Assembly: GCA_048360435.1 (NCBI GenBank)
Contig: DBGCOP010000009.1
Span: 1-64,000 of the forward strand
Direction of reading: 5' to 3'
Source: Limenecus sp048360435
GTDB lineage: Bacteria > Cyanobacteriota > Vampirovibrionia > Gastranaerophilales > Gastranaerophilaceae
DNA length: 64,000 nucleotides
This document shows, one piece after another, positions 6,730 through 16,181 of this stretch. Every line of letters starts with the position of its first letter. The stretch's first letter is position 1. Below the pieces are notes generated by a model. That model saw nothing but the letters and a program-made list of their open reading frames with translations. It had not been told where the DNA came from and made no database searches. Both the position numbers and the translations under genes were made by a program.

Positions 6730-7854
6730 ATGGCAAATTATTACGAGATATTAGGTGTAAGCGCAGATGCAACACAGGCTGAAATAAAAAGTGCTTTTAG
6801 AAAAAAAGCAAGAGAATTACATCCGGATGTGAACAAAGCACCGGATGCGGAAGAAAAATTTAAAGAACTTGGAAAAGCATATGAAACGCTTTCTGATCAG
6901 GAAAAACGTTCTTTATACGATAGATACGGTGAAGAAGGTCTGTCAAATGCAGGTTATGATACTTCAGGACCTTTTGACTTTGGTTTTGGAAATATAAATG
7001 ATATTTTTGAAACTTTTTTCGGAGGAATGGGCGGCTTTTCTTCTCAAGCCGCTGATCCAAATGCACCTCAAAGAGGTCACGATTTGAGGCTTGATATTGA
7101 GCTTGAGTTTGAAGAAGCAGCGTTTGGGGTAGAAAAAGAAATTAAGATTGATCACCTTGAAATGTGCAAAGATTGTTATGGAACCGGTGCTGAGCCGGGA
7201 ACAAAACCCTCTGTTTGTCCGGAATGTAACGGAAAAGGCAGGGTTGTTCAATTAACAAGAACTATTCTTGGTAGTATACAACAGGTGACGACATGTCCTA
7301 AATGTGGAGGAAAAGGTCAAATAATAGGTTCTCCTTGCAAAAAGTGTCATGGTGAAGGTAGAGTTGAAGTAGAAAAGACCATTAAAGTTAAGATACCTGC
7401 CGGTGTTGATAATAATGCTAAAATTAGAGTTGCAAACGAAGGTGATGCAGGTAAAAACGGTGGTTCAAGCGGTGATTTATATATTATTATGTATGTCAAG
7501 CCGCACAAAACTTTCAAAAGAGATGGTTTCAATGTGTATTCGGAATTGTATGTAAGCTTTCCACAGGCAGTATTAGGAGATAACATTCAGGTAGATACAA
7601 TTCATGGACTTAAGGAGCTGGTTGTGCCGGCAGGTATAGAATATGGTAAAATACTTACTATAAAAAATGCAGGTATACCATATCTCGGTCATCCCGAAAA
7701 AAGAGGCGACCATATGGTTGTTGTAAAATATAAAACACCAAAATCTCTTAATGATGAAGAAAAGAGATTGTATAAAAAACTTTTTGAACTGTCTGAAAAC
7801 AAAAAACCTAATGAAAAATTCATAGACAAATTTAAAAACGCAATTCACAGCTAA
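6730..7854 (+). CDS. dnaJ: Chaperone protein DnaJ
   Basis: DnaJ delivers substrates to DnaK and stimulates its ATPase. The 374-residue protein has the J domain with the HPD tripeptide at 31-33, a Gly/Phe-rich linker (about 75-105), four CxxCxGxG-type zinc repeats (CKDCYGTG, CPECNGKG, CPKCGGKG, CKKCHGEG, about 138-210) and the C-terminal substrate domains. This is a full type I DnaJ. A Shine-Dalgarno-like GGGG lies just before the start. It forms an operon with grpE, and the next gene follows after 17 bp. Confidence 0.98.
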   Translation: MANYYEILGVSADATQAEIKSAFRKKARELHPDVNKAPDAEEKFKELGKAYETLSDQEKRSLYDRYGEEGLSNAGYDTSGPFDFGFGNINDIFETFFGGMGGFSSQAADPNAPQRGHDLRLDIELEFEEAAFGVEKEIKIDHLEMCKDCYGTGAEPGTKPSVCPECNGKGRVVQLTRTILGSIQQVTTCPKCGGKGQIIGSPCKKCHGEGRVEVEKTIKVKIPAGVDNNAKIRVANEGDAGKNGGSSGDLYIIMYVKPHKTFKRDGFNVYSELYVSFPQAVLGDNIQVDTIHGLKELVVPAGIEYGKILTIKNAGIPYLGHPEKRGDHMVVVKYKTPKSLNDEEKRLYKKLFELSENKKPNEKFIDKFKNAIHS

Positions 7855-7871
7855 CGAATCGGAATATATTA

Positions 7872-9338
7872 ATGGAAATAAAAAAAGTCGGAAGAATAGT
7901 AAGAATCGAATTTAAGAGTTTTGTTATAGCATTTCTTGCATATTTGCTTACTTCAATGTCAGCGTTTGCTACAAAACTGCCGGATAATATTTTACAAACA
8001 GTTAAATCCGATTTGCCAAAAGCTTCTGTTCGTTTTGACGGATTGATTACACTTCCGGACGGAACTGTTTATCTTCCTGTTCTGCCGTCTAACCCAAAGC
8101 GAAATGCTGTTGGTAAAGTAGTTTCTACTTATCCTGCTAACAGAAAACTTGCGCAGCTTCCTGATGTTGTAGTTTTCGATTCAAACTATGCTTTTCTTAA
8201 AGTTATAAAAACTAAGGATGGTAAGTTGACGATTACGGCCTCTAATAATATTCCTTTTATTGTGAAAACGGGTCTTTTACCTCAGGACATGCTTGTACCT
8301 CCCGGATTAGTATTTCCTGAAGATATGCAGATTATGTTAGGTGATTTAAAAGTTGCATTAAAGAATTCTTCTGTTAATAACATTTTTCAGGGGTCAGTTG
8401 AGGTTAAAAAAAATCCGGTAAGCACAAAGATTGTTCCTGTTCCTTATATGGCCGGAAGAACTCTTTTGGTTACGTCTTTGGATTCTAAACTGATTAATAT
8501 TATTCCTTCAGATTCTACAACACCTAAATTTACATTAAAGATGGAAAATTTACCAAAGTTTATTCAGCCGGTATGCAATGATGATTATATTCTTATTGCT
8601 GTATCAGGCAAGACATATATTGATGTTGCTGATGTAAAACAGGAAGTTCTTGCAAGAAAAATTGATCTTGCTTATCAACCTTCAGAAATTATTTTAACCT
8701 CTGACAAATCAAAAGCTTATGTAGCTGTTGATGACGATCAATCTATCTTTTTAATTGACTTAAAATCTATGACTTTGGTTGAGAAAATTAAAATTAAAGG
8801 TTATCCGAAGAATATAACAATAAGTGCTGACGATAAACAAATAGCTTATATTGATAAAAATACAGGTGATATTTATACTCTGACATTAGATGAATCTTAT
8901 ACTAATAAATTCATTTATAATGCGTCAAATATCTCAAAACTGATAGTTAAAGAAGATAATATCTATGCTCTTTCAAGAACGGAAGACGAATTATTAGTTA
9001 TTGATAATGATATTCAAGATATTATCTATAAACAGCCTGTTGCGAAAAAACCAGTTGATATGTTTTTGAAAGAGAATAAACTCTATATACTCTGTGCTTC
9101 AAATGAGCTGGATATATTTAATTTGGAAGATTTTTCGATGGACACAATTGTAAAACTTCCGTCAACAGGTTTTTCAAAAAAACTTGTTCAGGTTCCTAAT
9201 ACAAATATTTTGTTGATTACAAATGTTACGGATAAAAAATATCTGGTTTATGATTTGAAAACAAATACTGTGTTGCAAACTGTTACAACTCCTTTGTTTA
9301 TTAATGATTTGCAGCTGATAAATAAAAGGTTAAAATAA
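7872..9338 (+). CDS. Exported beta-propeller protein (YncE/YVTN-like)
   Basis: A 488-residue protein with a signal-peptide-like N-terminus (basic start, then FVIAFLAYLLTSMSAFA, cleavage about residue 34) and a long beta-rich body. From about residue 190 to the end it shows repeated blocks of roughly 40 residues of the form S/T-x-D-x-S-K-A-Y-V-A followed by I-x-x-I-D-L (for example SKAYVAVDDDQSIFLIDLKS), as in YVTN/lactonase-type propellers. It probably works outside the cytoplasmic membrane in binding or scaffolding; no catalytic residues are evident. It lies 17 bp after dnaJ and 5 bp before a methyltransferase gene, so it is in that operon. Confidence 0.6.
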   Translation: MEIKKVGRIVRIEFKSFVIAFLAYLLTSMSAFATKLPDNILQTVKSDLPKASVRFDGLITLPDGTVYLPVLPSNPKRNAVGKVVSTYPANRKLAQLPDVVVFDSNYAFLKVIKTKDGKLTITASNNIPFIVKTGLLPQDMLVPPGLVFPEDMQIMLGDLKVALKNSSVNNIFQGSVEVKKNPVSTKIVPVPYMAGRTLLVTSLDSKLINIIPSDSTTPKFTLKMENLPKFIQPVCNDDYILIAVSGKTYIDVADVKQEVLARKIDLAYQPSEIILTSDKSKAYVAVDDDQSIFLIDLKSMTLVEKIKIKGYPKNITISADDKQIAYIDKNTGDIYTLTLDESYTNKFIYNASNISKLIVKEDNIYALSRTEDELLVIDNDIQDIIYKQPVAKKPVDMFLKENKLYILCASNELDIFNLEDFSMDTIVKLPSTGFSKKLVQVPNTNILLITNVTDKKYLVYDLKTNTVLQTVTTPLFINDLQLINKRLK

Positions 9339-9343
9339 ATAAA

Positions 9344-9901
9344 ATGGATACACTTGCGCTAGAACTTTCATCTGAACTTGAAAAAACTCAGCATGAGTTT
9401 TGGAATATATCCCGTCAAACTGCTGAATTTATCAGTATGTTAATAAAAATTGCGAAAGTTAAAAATATTTTAGAAATAGGAACTTCTAACGGATATTCTG
9501 CTTTGTGGATTGCTGATGCTTTAAAAGAATCAGGCGATAATGGACATTTGACTACAATTGAATTTTATGAAAAACGACAGTCAATTGCTCGTGAAAATAT
9601 TGAAAAATGCGGTCTGTTAGACTATGTAACTTTTAAACAGGGCAGAGCTTTAGAAATTCTTGGCGAATTGGATTTTGTACCTGATATGGTATTTATTGAT
9701 GCAAACAAATCCGAATATATTCAGTATTTTGATTTGTTAAAGGACAAGCTTCAAAAAGGTTCGATTATACTGGCGGATAATGTTACTTCACACGCTTCTA
9801 AAGTGGCTGATTTCCTTGAGGAAATAAAAAATGACACAAGATACCAGTCTCAAGTTTTAGATCTTCCTGCCGGTCTTCTGATGGCCTTAAAATTGGTATA
9901 A
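9344..9901 (+). CDS. SAM-dependent O-methyltransferase (family 3, catechol-type)
   Basis: A 185-residue Rossmann methyltransferase. SAM motif I is ILEIGTSNGYSALWIA (about residues 44-59), the acidic loop is TIEFYEKR (about 77-84) and the metal-site motif is VFIDANKSEY (about 123-132) with LADNV (about 150), as in the class of cation-dependent O-methyltransferases. Substrate cannot be told from sequence. It is the last gene of the grpE-dnaJ-propeller unit and ends at a terminator shared with the convergent clpC. Confidence 0.85.
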   Translation: MDTLALELSSELEKTQHEFWNISRQTAEFISMLIKIAKVKNILEIGTSNGYSALWIADALKESGDNGHLTTIEFYEKRQSIARENIEKCGLLDYVTFKQGRALEILGELDFVPDMVFIDANKSEYIQYFDLLKDKLQKGSIILADNVTSHASKVADFLEEIKNDTRYQSQVLDLPAGLLMALKLV

Positions 9902-9910
9902 AAATAAACA

Positions 9911-9942
9911 AAAAAGACAGGTCTTTTTAACCTGTCTTTTTT
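9911..9942. terminator. Bidirectional terminator between the methyltransferase and clpC
   Basis: AAAAAGACAGG (9911-9921), loop of 9, CCTGTCTTTTTT (9931-9942). A and T runs flank both sides, so it can end transcription from both converging genes. Confidence 0.9.
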
Positions 9943-9957
9943 GTCGTAATTTTTTGT

Positions 9958-12420
9958 TTATTTTGCGGCTTCTGCTTTTTCACCAACCTTTTCAAAAACT
10001 ATTTTTTTATCTTCAAGTTTAGCTGAAATTACATCGCCTGCAACATATTTGCCGTTAAGGATTTCTTCAGCCAGAGTATCTTCAATTTTCTTTTGAATAA
10101 CTCTTCTAAGTGGTCTTGCTCCGTATGCTTCAGAATATCCCTCATCCGCAAGATAATCTTTGACTTCATCGGAAACTTCAATTGTAAAGTCATGTGATTG
10201 TATACGTTTGAGAAGATCTTTGAACATAAGTTCGACAATTTCTCTGATTTCAGGCTTACTAAGGTGCGAGAATACGATAATATCATCGATTCTGTTAAGA
10301 AACTCAGGTCGAAATGCCTTCTTCATTTCTTCCATAACAGTATCTTTGAGGTGTTCATATTTATCTTTAGTTTCATCATTAGAAACAGAGAATCCGAGTT
10401 TTGATGTTGTTGTAATCATGCTTGCACCAACGTTTGATGTCATAATGATGATTGTGTTTTTGAAGTTGATGTGTCTGCCTTTTGCATCTGTCAAACGTCC
10501 GTCATCAAGAATTTGGAGCATGATGTTAAATACATCAGGGTGTGCTTTTTCGATTTCATCAAACAAAATGACTGAATATGGTTTTTTACGAATAGTTTCT
10601 GTCAAATGTCCACCGTCATCATAACCAACATATCCCGGAGGAGAGCCGATGAGTTTTGCTGTTGAATGTTTTTCCATAAATTCAGACATATCGACTCTTA
10701 TCATGTTATCTTCTGAACCGAAAACAGCTTCAGCAAGAGCTTTAGCAAGTTCTGTTTTACCAACACCTGTTGGACCGGCAAAGATAAAGCTTCCAATGGG
10801 TCTGTTTGGTGCTTTCAGTCCGACTCTGGCACGTCTGATTGCTTTGGCAAGAGAAACTACTGCTTGATCTTGTCCAATTACTCTGTTGTGGAGAGTTTCT
10901 TCAAGTTTGAGCAGTCTTTCTGATTCTTTTTCTGTAATTTTTGTTGTTGGAATACCTGTCATTGTGCTTACTACTTCAGCTACGTGTTCAGGTGTTACAA
11001 CAGGTTTGTTTGCATCGTGTGCTTCTTTCCATTGTTGAGACATTTCTCTGATTTTTTCTTTTAAATCGGCTTCTTTGTCTCTGAGGTTAGAGGCATGTTC
11101 AAATTCCTGATTTCTTATAGCATCTTCTTTTTGTTTGATAATGCTTTTCAGTTCTTTTTCAATTTCTTTTCCTTCCGGAGGAAGTGAGCTGACGTTCAGT
11201 CTAACTTTAGAACTTGCCTCATCGATAATATCAATTGCTTTATCCGGAAGGAATCTGTCTGTAATGTATTTGTCTGAAAGCGAAACAGCCGCAATAATAG
11301 CTTCATCAGAAATTTTTAGTCTGTGGTGTTCTTCATATTTAGATTTTAGACCCCTGATAATTTCAATTGACTCATCAATTGATGGTTCATCAATGATTAC
11401 AGGCTGGAATCTTCTTTCTAAAGCTGCATCTTTTTCAACATATTTTCTGTATTCATCCAGTGTTGTTGCGCCGATGACCTGGATTTCACCTCTTGATAAA
11501 GCAGGTTTTAAAATATTTGCAGCATCAATTGCACCTTCTGCTGCGCCTGCGCCTATTAAAGTGTGCATTTCGTCTATTACAAGAATAACGTTTCCTGCTT
11601 GTCTGATCTCATCCATAATTTTTTTAAGGCGTTCTTCAAACTCACCCCTGTATTTAGTACCTGCAACAAGGAGTCCCATATCAAGCTGTATGATTTTTTT
11701 ACCTTCAAGAATATCAGGTACATCAGAATTAACAATTCTGATAGCAAGACCTTCAGCAACAGCTGTTTTACCAACACCCGGTTCACCAATTAAAACCGGA
11801 TTATTTTTTGTTCTTCTTGCAAGAATTTGTATAACACGTTCAATTTCTTTTTCTCTTCCTACAACAGGATCAAGTCTTTGCTCCTGTGCAGCAAGTGTCA
11901 AGTCTGTGCCGAATTCATCAAGCGAAGGCGTTTTTGTTTTTCCACCGGAAGCACTGCCGGCTGTTGCAGTTTGTGCTGTTGGTTTTGATTCACCAAGCAT
12001 TTTTATTACATTGCTTCTGACTTTGTTAAGGTCAACTCCAAGATTTTCCAAAACTCTTGCTGCAACCCCTTCACCTTCTCTGATTAAACCCAGAAGAAGA
12101 TGTTCTGTACCAATGTAATTGTGACCAAGTTGTCTGGCTTCGTCCCATGATAATTCGAGAACTCTTTTTGCTCTTGGTGTGAATGGTATTTCAACAGCAA
12201 CAAAGCCTGAACCTCTGCCGATGATTTTTTCAACTTCTGCTCTTGCATCTTTGAGTGTTATGCCCATAGATTTTAATGTTTTTGAGGCAACACCTGTACC
12301 TTCTCCGATCAAGCCGAGAAGAACCTGCTCTGTGCCGACAAAATTATGACCTAATCTTCTCGCCTCCTCTTGTGCGAGCATGATTACTTTTATCGCTTTC
12401 TCTGTAAAACGTTCAAACAT
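9958..12420 (-). CDS. clpC: AAA+ unfoldase ClpC
   Basis: ClpC unfolds substrates and feeds them to ClpP (encoded at 3611-4222). The 820-residue protein has a double Clp-N domain (residues 1-145), first AAA+ module with Walker A GEPGVGKT at about 210-217, a middle domain with a UVR-like helix (about 420-455), and a second AAA+ module with Walker A GPTGVGKT at about 547-554 and DEIEKAHPDV Walker B. This order and the UVR-bearing M-domain mark ClpC rather than ClpA or ClpB. Shine-Dalgarno AGGAG is present. The gene is the last of a fliW-csrA-TPR-clpC run but also has its own promoter. Confidence 0.97.
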   Translation of the reverse strand: MFERFTEKAIKVIMLAQEEARRLGHNFVGTEQVLLGLIGEGTGVASKTLKSMGITLKDARAEVEKIIGRGSGFVAVEIPFTPRAKRVLELSWDEARQLGHNYIGTEHLLLGLIREGEGVAARVLENLGVDLNKVRSNVIKMLGESKPTAQTATAGSASGGKTKTPSLDEFGTDLTLAAQEQRLDPVVGREKEIERVIQILARRTKNNPVLIGEPGVGKTAVAEGLAIRIVNSDVPDILEGKKIIQLDMGLLVAGTKYRGEFEERLKKIMDEIRQAGNVILVIDEMHTLIGAGAAEGAIDAANILKPALSRGEIQVIGATTLDEYRKYVEKDAALERRFQPVIIDEPSIDESIEIIRGLKSKYEEHHRLKISDEAIIAAVSLSDKYITDRFLPDKAIDIIDEASSKVRLNVSSLPPEGKEIEKELKSIIKQKEDAIRNQEFEHASNLRDKEADLKEKIREMSQQWKEAHDANKPVVTPEHVAEVVSTMTGIPTTKITEKESERLLKLEETLHNRVIGQDQAVVSLAKAIRRARVGLKAPNRPIGSFIFAGPTGVGKTELAKALAEAVFGSEDNMIRVDMSEFMEKHSTAKLIGSPPGYVGYDDGGHLTETIRKKPYSVILFDEIEKAHPDVFNIMLQILDDGRLTDAKGRHINFKNTIIIMTSNVGASMITTTSKLGFSVSNDETKDKYEHLKDTVMEEMKKAFRPEFLNRIDDIIVFSHLSKPEIREIVELMFKDLLKRIQSHDFTIEVSDEVKDYLADEGYSEAYGARPLRRVIQKKIEDTLAEEILNGKYVAGDVISAKLEDKKIVFEKVGEKAEAAK

Positions 12421-12450
12421 TACTAACTCCTGTCGTATTATTATACAGTT

Positions 12451-12480
12451 ATTTTACCTCATAAACGGGCAAAGTTTCAA
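12451..12480 (-). promoter_or_regulatory. Candidate promoter of clpC
   Basis: Read on the minus strand: TTGAAA (12480-12475), 18-bp spacer, TAAAAT (12456-12451). The -35 box overlaps the last codons of the upstream TPR gene, so clpC can be expressed apart from csrA. A second TATAAT lies just downstream. Confidence 0.5.
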
Positions 12481-13157
12481 CTTAAATTTATCTCATTCAG
12501 CAGTTTTTTTGCCGGATAATACCCAAATCCCTTTTCGAGACTTGTTTCAAGTGCTTTTCTGGCACTTTGTAAGTCTTTATTGTGTATGTAGCATTTTGCA
12601 AGAAGAAAATGGACTTCAGGGTCAACATAACAGACATCTTTTGCTTTTTGCAGAAACAAATCAGCTAGGTCAAAATAACCATTGTTTACAAAAACCCTGC
12701 CTATAAATTTATAGCTTTCCTGATTGTTTTGTGCAAGTAAATGGGCTCCGTTAACTATATTTTCACAATATGTAATAAGATTAGCATTTAAAAGAGCATC
12801 AAGGTCGACTTCCAGAAATGCTCTGATTTGAAAAAATGTCGGTATGTTAATTACATACAGATTAATAAATTCCAAAAGTGAACGTCCCCATAAAACAGAT
12901 GGATTTTCCTCTTTTATTGAGTTCCAAATATCTTTTGTTTTGTTAAATTCGCCTTGCAGTAATTGACATCTTCCGTATTCAAAAAGCATGCCTGTTTGTT
13001 CATATAATTCCGCAGCTTTTTGATAATTTTTTTCTTCAAGATATATTCTGGCAAGGAAGCCCTTTTCATAATTCGATGATGAATTTTTTAAAACTTCTTT
13101 AAGGTATGAATAGTTTTTTTTTGCAAAAAATTCAGTCAATAAATCCTTGTTATTCAT
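12477..13157 (-). CDS. TPR-type helical repeat protein
   Basis: A 226-residue soluble protein made of paired helices. Tetratricopeptide-like units are visible at both ends: YEKGFLARIYLEEKNYQKAAELYEQ (about 29-53 region) and VHFLLAKCYIHNKDLQSARKALE (about 181-203 region), with a divergent middle. TPR proteins act as binding scaffolds. The start codon overlaps the end of csrA by 8 bp, so the two are translationally coupled; a role with the CsrA/FliW flagellar switch is inferred only from position. Confidence 0.7.
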   Translation of the reverse strand: MNNKDLLTEFFAKKNYSYLKEVLKNSSSNYEKGFLARIYLEEKNYQKAAELYEQTGMLFEYGRCQLLQGEFNKTKDIWNSIKEENPSVLWGRSLLEFINLYVINIPTFFQIRAFLEVDLDALLNANLITYCENIVNGAHLLAQNNQESYKFIGRVFVNNGYFDLADLFLQKAKDVCYVDPEVHFLLAKCYIHNKDLQSARKALETSLEKGFGYYPAKKLLNEINLS

Positions 13158-13437
13158 GGTTAAGTTTGTTTGTTAAATTATCAAAATTTGATGAAACAAA
13201 TGATGATTTTCTTTCTTTTATAAGTTCGTGAAGCTGTGTGATTGAATTTGTTGAAACGTCATTACTGCTAATGTTTGCAGATTTGATTTCTTTATAGAGT
13301 TCTTCTCTGTATACAGACACATTCTTTGGCGCATTAATCCCTATTCTTACAGTATTCTGATTTGAATCGAGAACAATAATCTCTATATCATCATTTAATA
13401 TAATTTTTTCGCCTACTTTTCTGGCTAATACTAGCAT
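13150..13437 (-). CDS. csrA: Carbon storage / translational regulator CsrA, long form
   Basis: CsrA binds GGA motifs in mRNA leaders, classically repressing flagellin synthesis, and is antagonised by FliW (next gene upstream). The first 50 residues (MLVLARKVGEKIIL, VRIGINAPKNVSVYREE) match the family closely, including R6-K7 and the RxE at the end of the beta core. The 95-residue protein carries about 30 extra residues beyond the usual 60-75, rich in Ser/Asn. The C-terminal extension is the region through which FliW contacts CsrA in other bacteria. It follows fliW by 44 bp. Confidence 0.95.
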   Translation of the reverse strand: MLVLARKVGEKIILNDDIEIIVLDSNQNTVRIGINAPKNVSVYREELYKEIKSANISSNDVSTNSITQLHELIKERKSSFVSSNFDNLTNKLNHE

Positions 13438-13481
13438 TTTATACTCTCCAATCCCTAATTAATAATGTTGCTAAATACATA

Positions 13482-13910
13482 TCAGTCTTTGAAAAGAGGA
13501 TATTTTACAGGATAATTTGAATTAGACAAAACTATCTGCATCCCCTGTTTGTTAGCTGCATTAATAATAATGGGGGCTAACAGGTTTATTGTTGCTTGTC
13601 TCGGGTTTGTTTGAGGTATTGTTACAATATTTAAGGAGATTAAAGAATCAACCGTATTTAAGTTAATTTTTTCTGCTTTTTCAGTTGGAATTTCAAATTG
13701 ATAATCAATATCAAAAAAAGCAGGAGATGTTACAGGAAAAGCAAGTCCTGCATCTTCTACTGATTGAAGCCATTTAAATGCGGAATTTTCAGAATGTTCC
13801 ACAAGGACAAATTTGCTCAAATTGTCATAACCTATAATCGGTTCAACAAAATCAAATATAAGATTTTCATCTATATTTATTTCGCCGAATTTAACTGTGT
13901 TTATGTTCAT
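13482..13910 (-). CDS. fliW: Flagellar assembly factor FliW
   Basis: FliW sequesters CsrA until flagellin is made and so couples flagellin translation to export. The 142-residue protein has the typical pattern: an N-terminal beta strand pair ending FGEINIDENLIFDF, the L/F-x-L-x-S-V-E-D-x-x-L-A-F-P-V segment (WLQSVEDAGLAFPV, about 48-61), and the C-terminal strands (ATINLLAPIIINAANKQGMQIVL, stated in parts). A strong Shine-Dalgarno GAGGAG precedes ATG. It heads the fliW-csrA-TPR-clpC set and fits with fliD elsewhere in the window: the cell is probably flagellated. Confidence 0.93.
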   Translation of the reverse strand: MNINTVKFGEINIDENLIFDFVEPIIGYDNLSKFVLVEHSENSAFKWLQSVEDAGLAFPVTSPAFFDIDYQFEIPTEKAEKINLNTVDSLISLNIVTIPQTNPRQATINLLAPIIINAANKQGMQIVLSNSNYPVKYPLFKD

Positions 13911-13947
13911 TTTCTCCTCGTCAAGTCTAGTTTTTGCAAATGTATTT

Positions 13948-14718
13948 CTAATAAGTGTTTGTTCCGAATTCAGGTGCCATTTGTGACATCATCATTGTTT
14001 GAATTATTTCTGGTGAAATATTTTGATTTCCGTTTTGGTTCATCATCAAGAGCGGAAGTATATTCATGGAATTGTTCTGATTATTGTTGTTTCCTAGCAG
14101 CATATTCATTTGCATCATTTCAGGGTTTTGATTCAAACCTGCTAATTGATTTGCCATAGGATTTATACCGACCTTAGCTAAAGTTTTAACTGCATTGGCT
14201 ATTTCATCATTTGTCGGCATATTATTTGAAGCATCAGATTTTTTCGGATTTAGCTCATCATTAATATTTTCTTTAATTCTGTCGAGTCTTTTCTTATTAA
14301 CTTCTGATTGCACTGCCTTGTCATAAAATTTGTTTGATTTTATAAAAGCATCCATTTCACTTGTTTCTTCAGCTTTACAACCTTCTGTTCCATTGATACA
14401 TGCAAGACCTCTTTCAGCATAAGAGGTAAGTTGAGGGTTAGTATTTAAAGTTTTAACTTTTTCAAGTGCTTCAATTGCTTCTTCTTTCTTTCCTAACTGA
14501 GAATATGCAAGTCCTTTGTAATAAAGGGCAAAAATATTGGATGGGTTATCTTTCAATATTGTATCTGAAAATTGGATACATCCTAGATAGTTTCCTGCTT
14601 TATATTTGTTGACAAGAACTCTGATGGTTGAGTCAGAAACTTGTGCAGCAAAACAGCCTAACTGAACAGCTGTAAAACCTGTTAAAACTAAACTTAATAA
14701 TAATTTTCTTAATTTCAT
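13948..14718 (-). CDS. TPR lipoprotein
   Basis: A 256-residue exported protein. The start is set at ATG 14718 rather than the upstream in-frame ATG because MKLRKLLLSLVLTGF begins a proper lipoprotein signal ending in a lipobox-like VQLGC (Cys about residue 22), and AAAGGA lies about 9 nt before it. Two or three TPR units follow (IFALYYKGLAYSQLGKKEEA, about 57-76). The C-terminal third is Met/Asn/Gln-rich (MNMLLGNNNNQNN) with low complexity. Likely an envelope scaffold; exact role unknown. It is 37 bp beyond the start of fliW, in the same direction. Confidence 0.7.
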   Translation of the reverse strand: MKLRKLLLSLVLTGFTAVQLGCFAAQVSDSTIRVLVNKYKAGNYLGCIQFSDTILKDNPSNIFALYYKGLAYSQLGKKEEAIEALEKVKTLNTNPQLTSYAERGLACINGTEGCKAEETSEMDAFIKSNKFYDKAVQSEVNKKRLDRIKENINDELNPKKSDASNNMPTNDEIANAVKTLAKVGINPMANQLAGLNQNPEMMQMNMLLGNNNNQNNSMNILPLLMMNQNGNQNISPEIIQTMMMSQMAPEFGTNTY

Positions 14719-14831
14719 ACCTCTATATCCTTTTTTATTATCCTTTAATAATAATTTAACATAAGTCAACTATAATATTTTCATTATATATTATTTTATT
14801 TGAAATGACCTAATATATTTAACTGAAAAAG

Positions 14832-16181
14832 TTACATCTTATAAATTTCACGAATAATTAAGTCTTCGAATTTTTTGATATTTATAACAGGTTGTGAAAA
14901 ATTTTGTATCAATATTGCAAAACTATATTTTTTTCCTGATTTTGAATCAACATAACCTGTTATAGAGCTAATTCCACTGGCAGTGCCTGTTTTGGCTCTC
15001 AGTTTAAGGCTTATATCAAGCAACCTGTCTGTCAAAGTTCCTTCAAACGGTTTTGGCAAAAGTGTGACAAAATCATTAAAATCTTTATCTTTATAAAGTT
15101 TGTTCAAAGCTTCTGTCATCCAGTCTGCACTAATGAGATCATTTCGTGATATTCCGCAGGCATCAGCGATAACAGGTTTTTCACTTTTAATATCAGAATA
15201 ATATTTGTTAAACATTTCGATTGCGTTTTCTGTCGTTCCCTGTTTTTTTGAATATTCTGCGGCCGCTGTTTTGAATATCATTTCGGAATAGAAGTTATTG
15301 CTGTTTTTTAGTGTTGTTGCTATTAATTCAGACAGACGAACACTGTTTATTTCAGCAATTTTTTGTGCGCCTGATTGTACAGGTGCATATTTTATGTTTC
15401 CGGTGAATTTTAGCTTTGAAGAAGATACTGCCTGTTTCAATATTTCGTTAAAATGTCGTTCAGGTGAATCAATGGGAAGCTTTTGCTTAATTGTATTTTT
15501 TATTGTTCCTTGGATATATGTCATATCAGATGTTAGCCAGGGCTGGCGTTCAAACGAAAGAGAATCTGTTGCTCCATTTTTCAACATATTAACAAACATT
15601 AAAGAATAAGGGCTTTTATTTTTGATTTCAGGCGTTCTTTCGTTTTTGCCCGGCTGAATTACTATATCAATTTTGTTTTCATTTACTGAAAAAGGTGAAT
15701 ATTTGGGGAGATAAGGATTTGCATCATCATCCCACATCCATCCTGTTCCCCACTGTTTGTTATCGATAATTGTTCCATCTAATACTATATCTTTTATTGG
15801 TTTATTGTATTTTTCTGCTACTGTGTTTAAAAGATTTTTCAGTGATGAAGTTGTTAAAGACGGATCTGCGCCCAGTTTTATGTATAAATTGCTGTTTTTA
15901 TCAATATATGCTGTTGTTTTGAAAGTGTAATCTTTTCCGAGTTGATTATATGCACTTCTCATTGTAAAGACTTTTTGTGCTGATGCAGGATTCATTAATT
16001 TATGTTCATTGTATTGATAAATAATTTTTCCTGATTTTACGTCTTTAACAGAGACTGCAATTGTTGAGGTTTTATTGATGTCTGACTTTTGAATCAAAGA
16101 ATCCAGAGAAGAGGATTCTGATGGTATTGCTGTAAACAAGAATATTACAGCTGTTGTGATTAATGTTTTTATTCTATTCAT
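14832..16181 (-). CDS. dacB: D-alanyl-D-alanine carboxypeptidase/endopeptidase (PBP4 type)
   Basis: A 449-residue class C penicillin-binding protein that trims or opens peptidoglycan cross-links. A signal peptide (residues 1-24) is followed by the active-site motifs: SxxK as SAQK (NPASAQKVFTM, about 62-72), SxN as SNN (about 300), and KTG (LRAKTGTASGI, about 397). The long insertion between SxxK and SxN is usual for the S13 family. Its start overlaps the end of the upstream hydrolase gene by 8 bp, so the two are cotranscribed. Confidence 0.92.
   Translation of the reverse strand: MNRIKTLITTAVIFLFTAIPSESSSLDSLIQKSDINKTSTIAVSVKDVKSGKIIYQYNEHKLMNPASAQKVFTMRSAYNQLGKDYTFKTTAYIDKNSNLYIKLGADPSLTTSSLKNLLNTVAEKYNKPIKDIVLDGTIIDNKQWGTGWMWDDDANPYLPKYSPFSVNENKIDIVIQPGKNERTPEIKNKSPYSLMFVNMLKNGATDSLSFERQPWLTSDMTYIQGTIKNTIKQKLPIDSPERHFNEILKQAVSSSKLKFTGNIKYAPVQSGAQKIAEINSVRLSELIATTLKNSNNFYSEMIFKTAAAEYSKKQGTTENAIEMFNKYYSDIKSEKPVIADACGISRNDLISADWMTEALNKLYKDKDFNDFVTLLPKPFEGTLTDRLLDISLKLRAKTGTASGISSITGYVDSKSGKKYSFAILIQNFSQPVINIKKFEDLIIREIYKM

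Noticed and set aside
11135..12118. A 327-codon open frame on the plus strand opposite clpC
   Set aside because: It runs antisense to a highly conserved AAA+ gene in a low-G+C genome, has no Shine-Dalgarno, and its translation is Ser/Leu/Ile-rich low-complexity sequence typical of antisense shadows.
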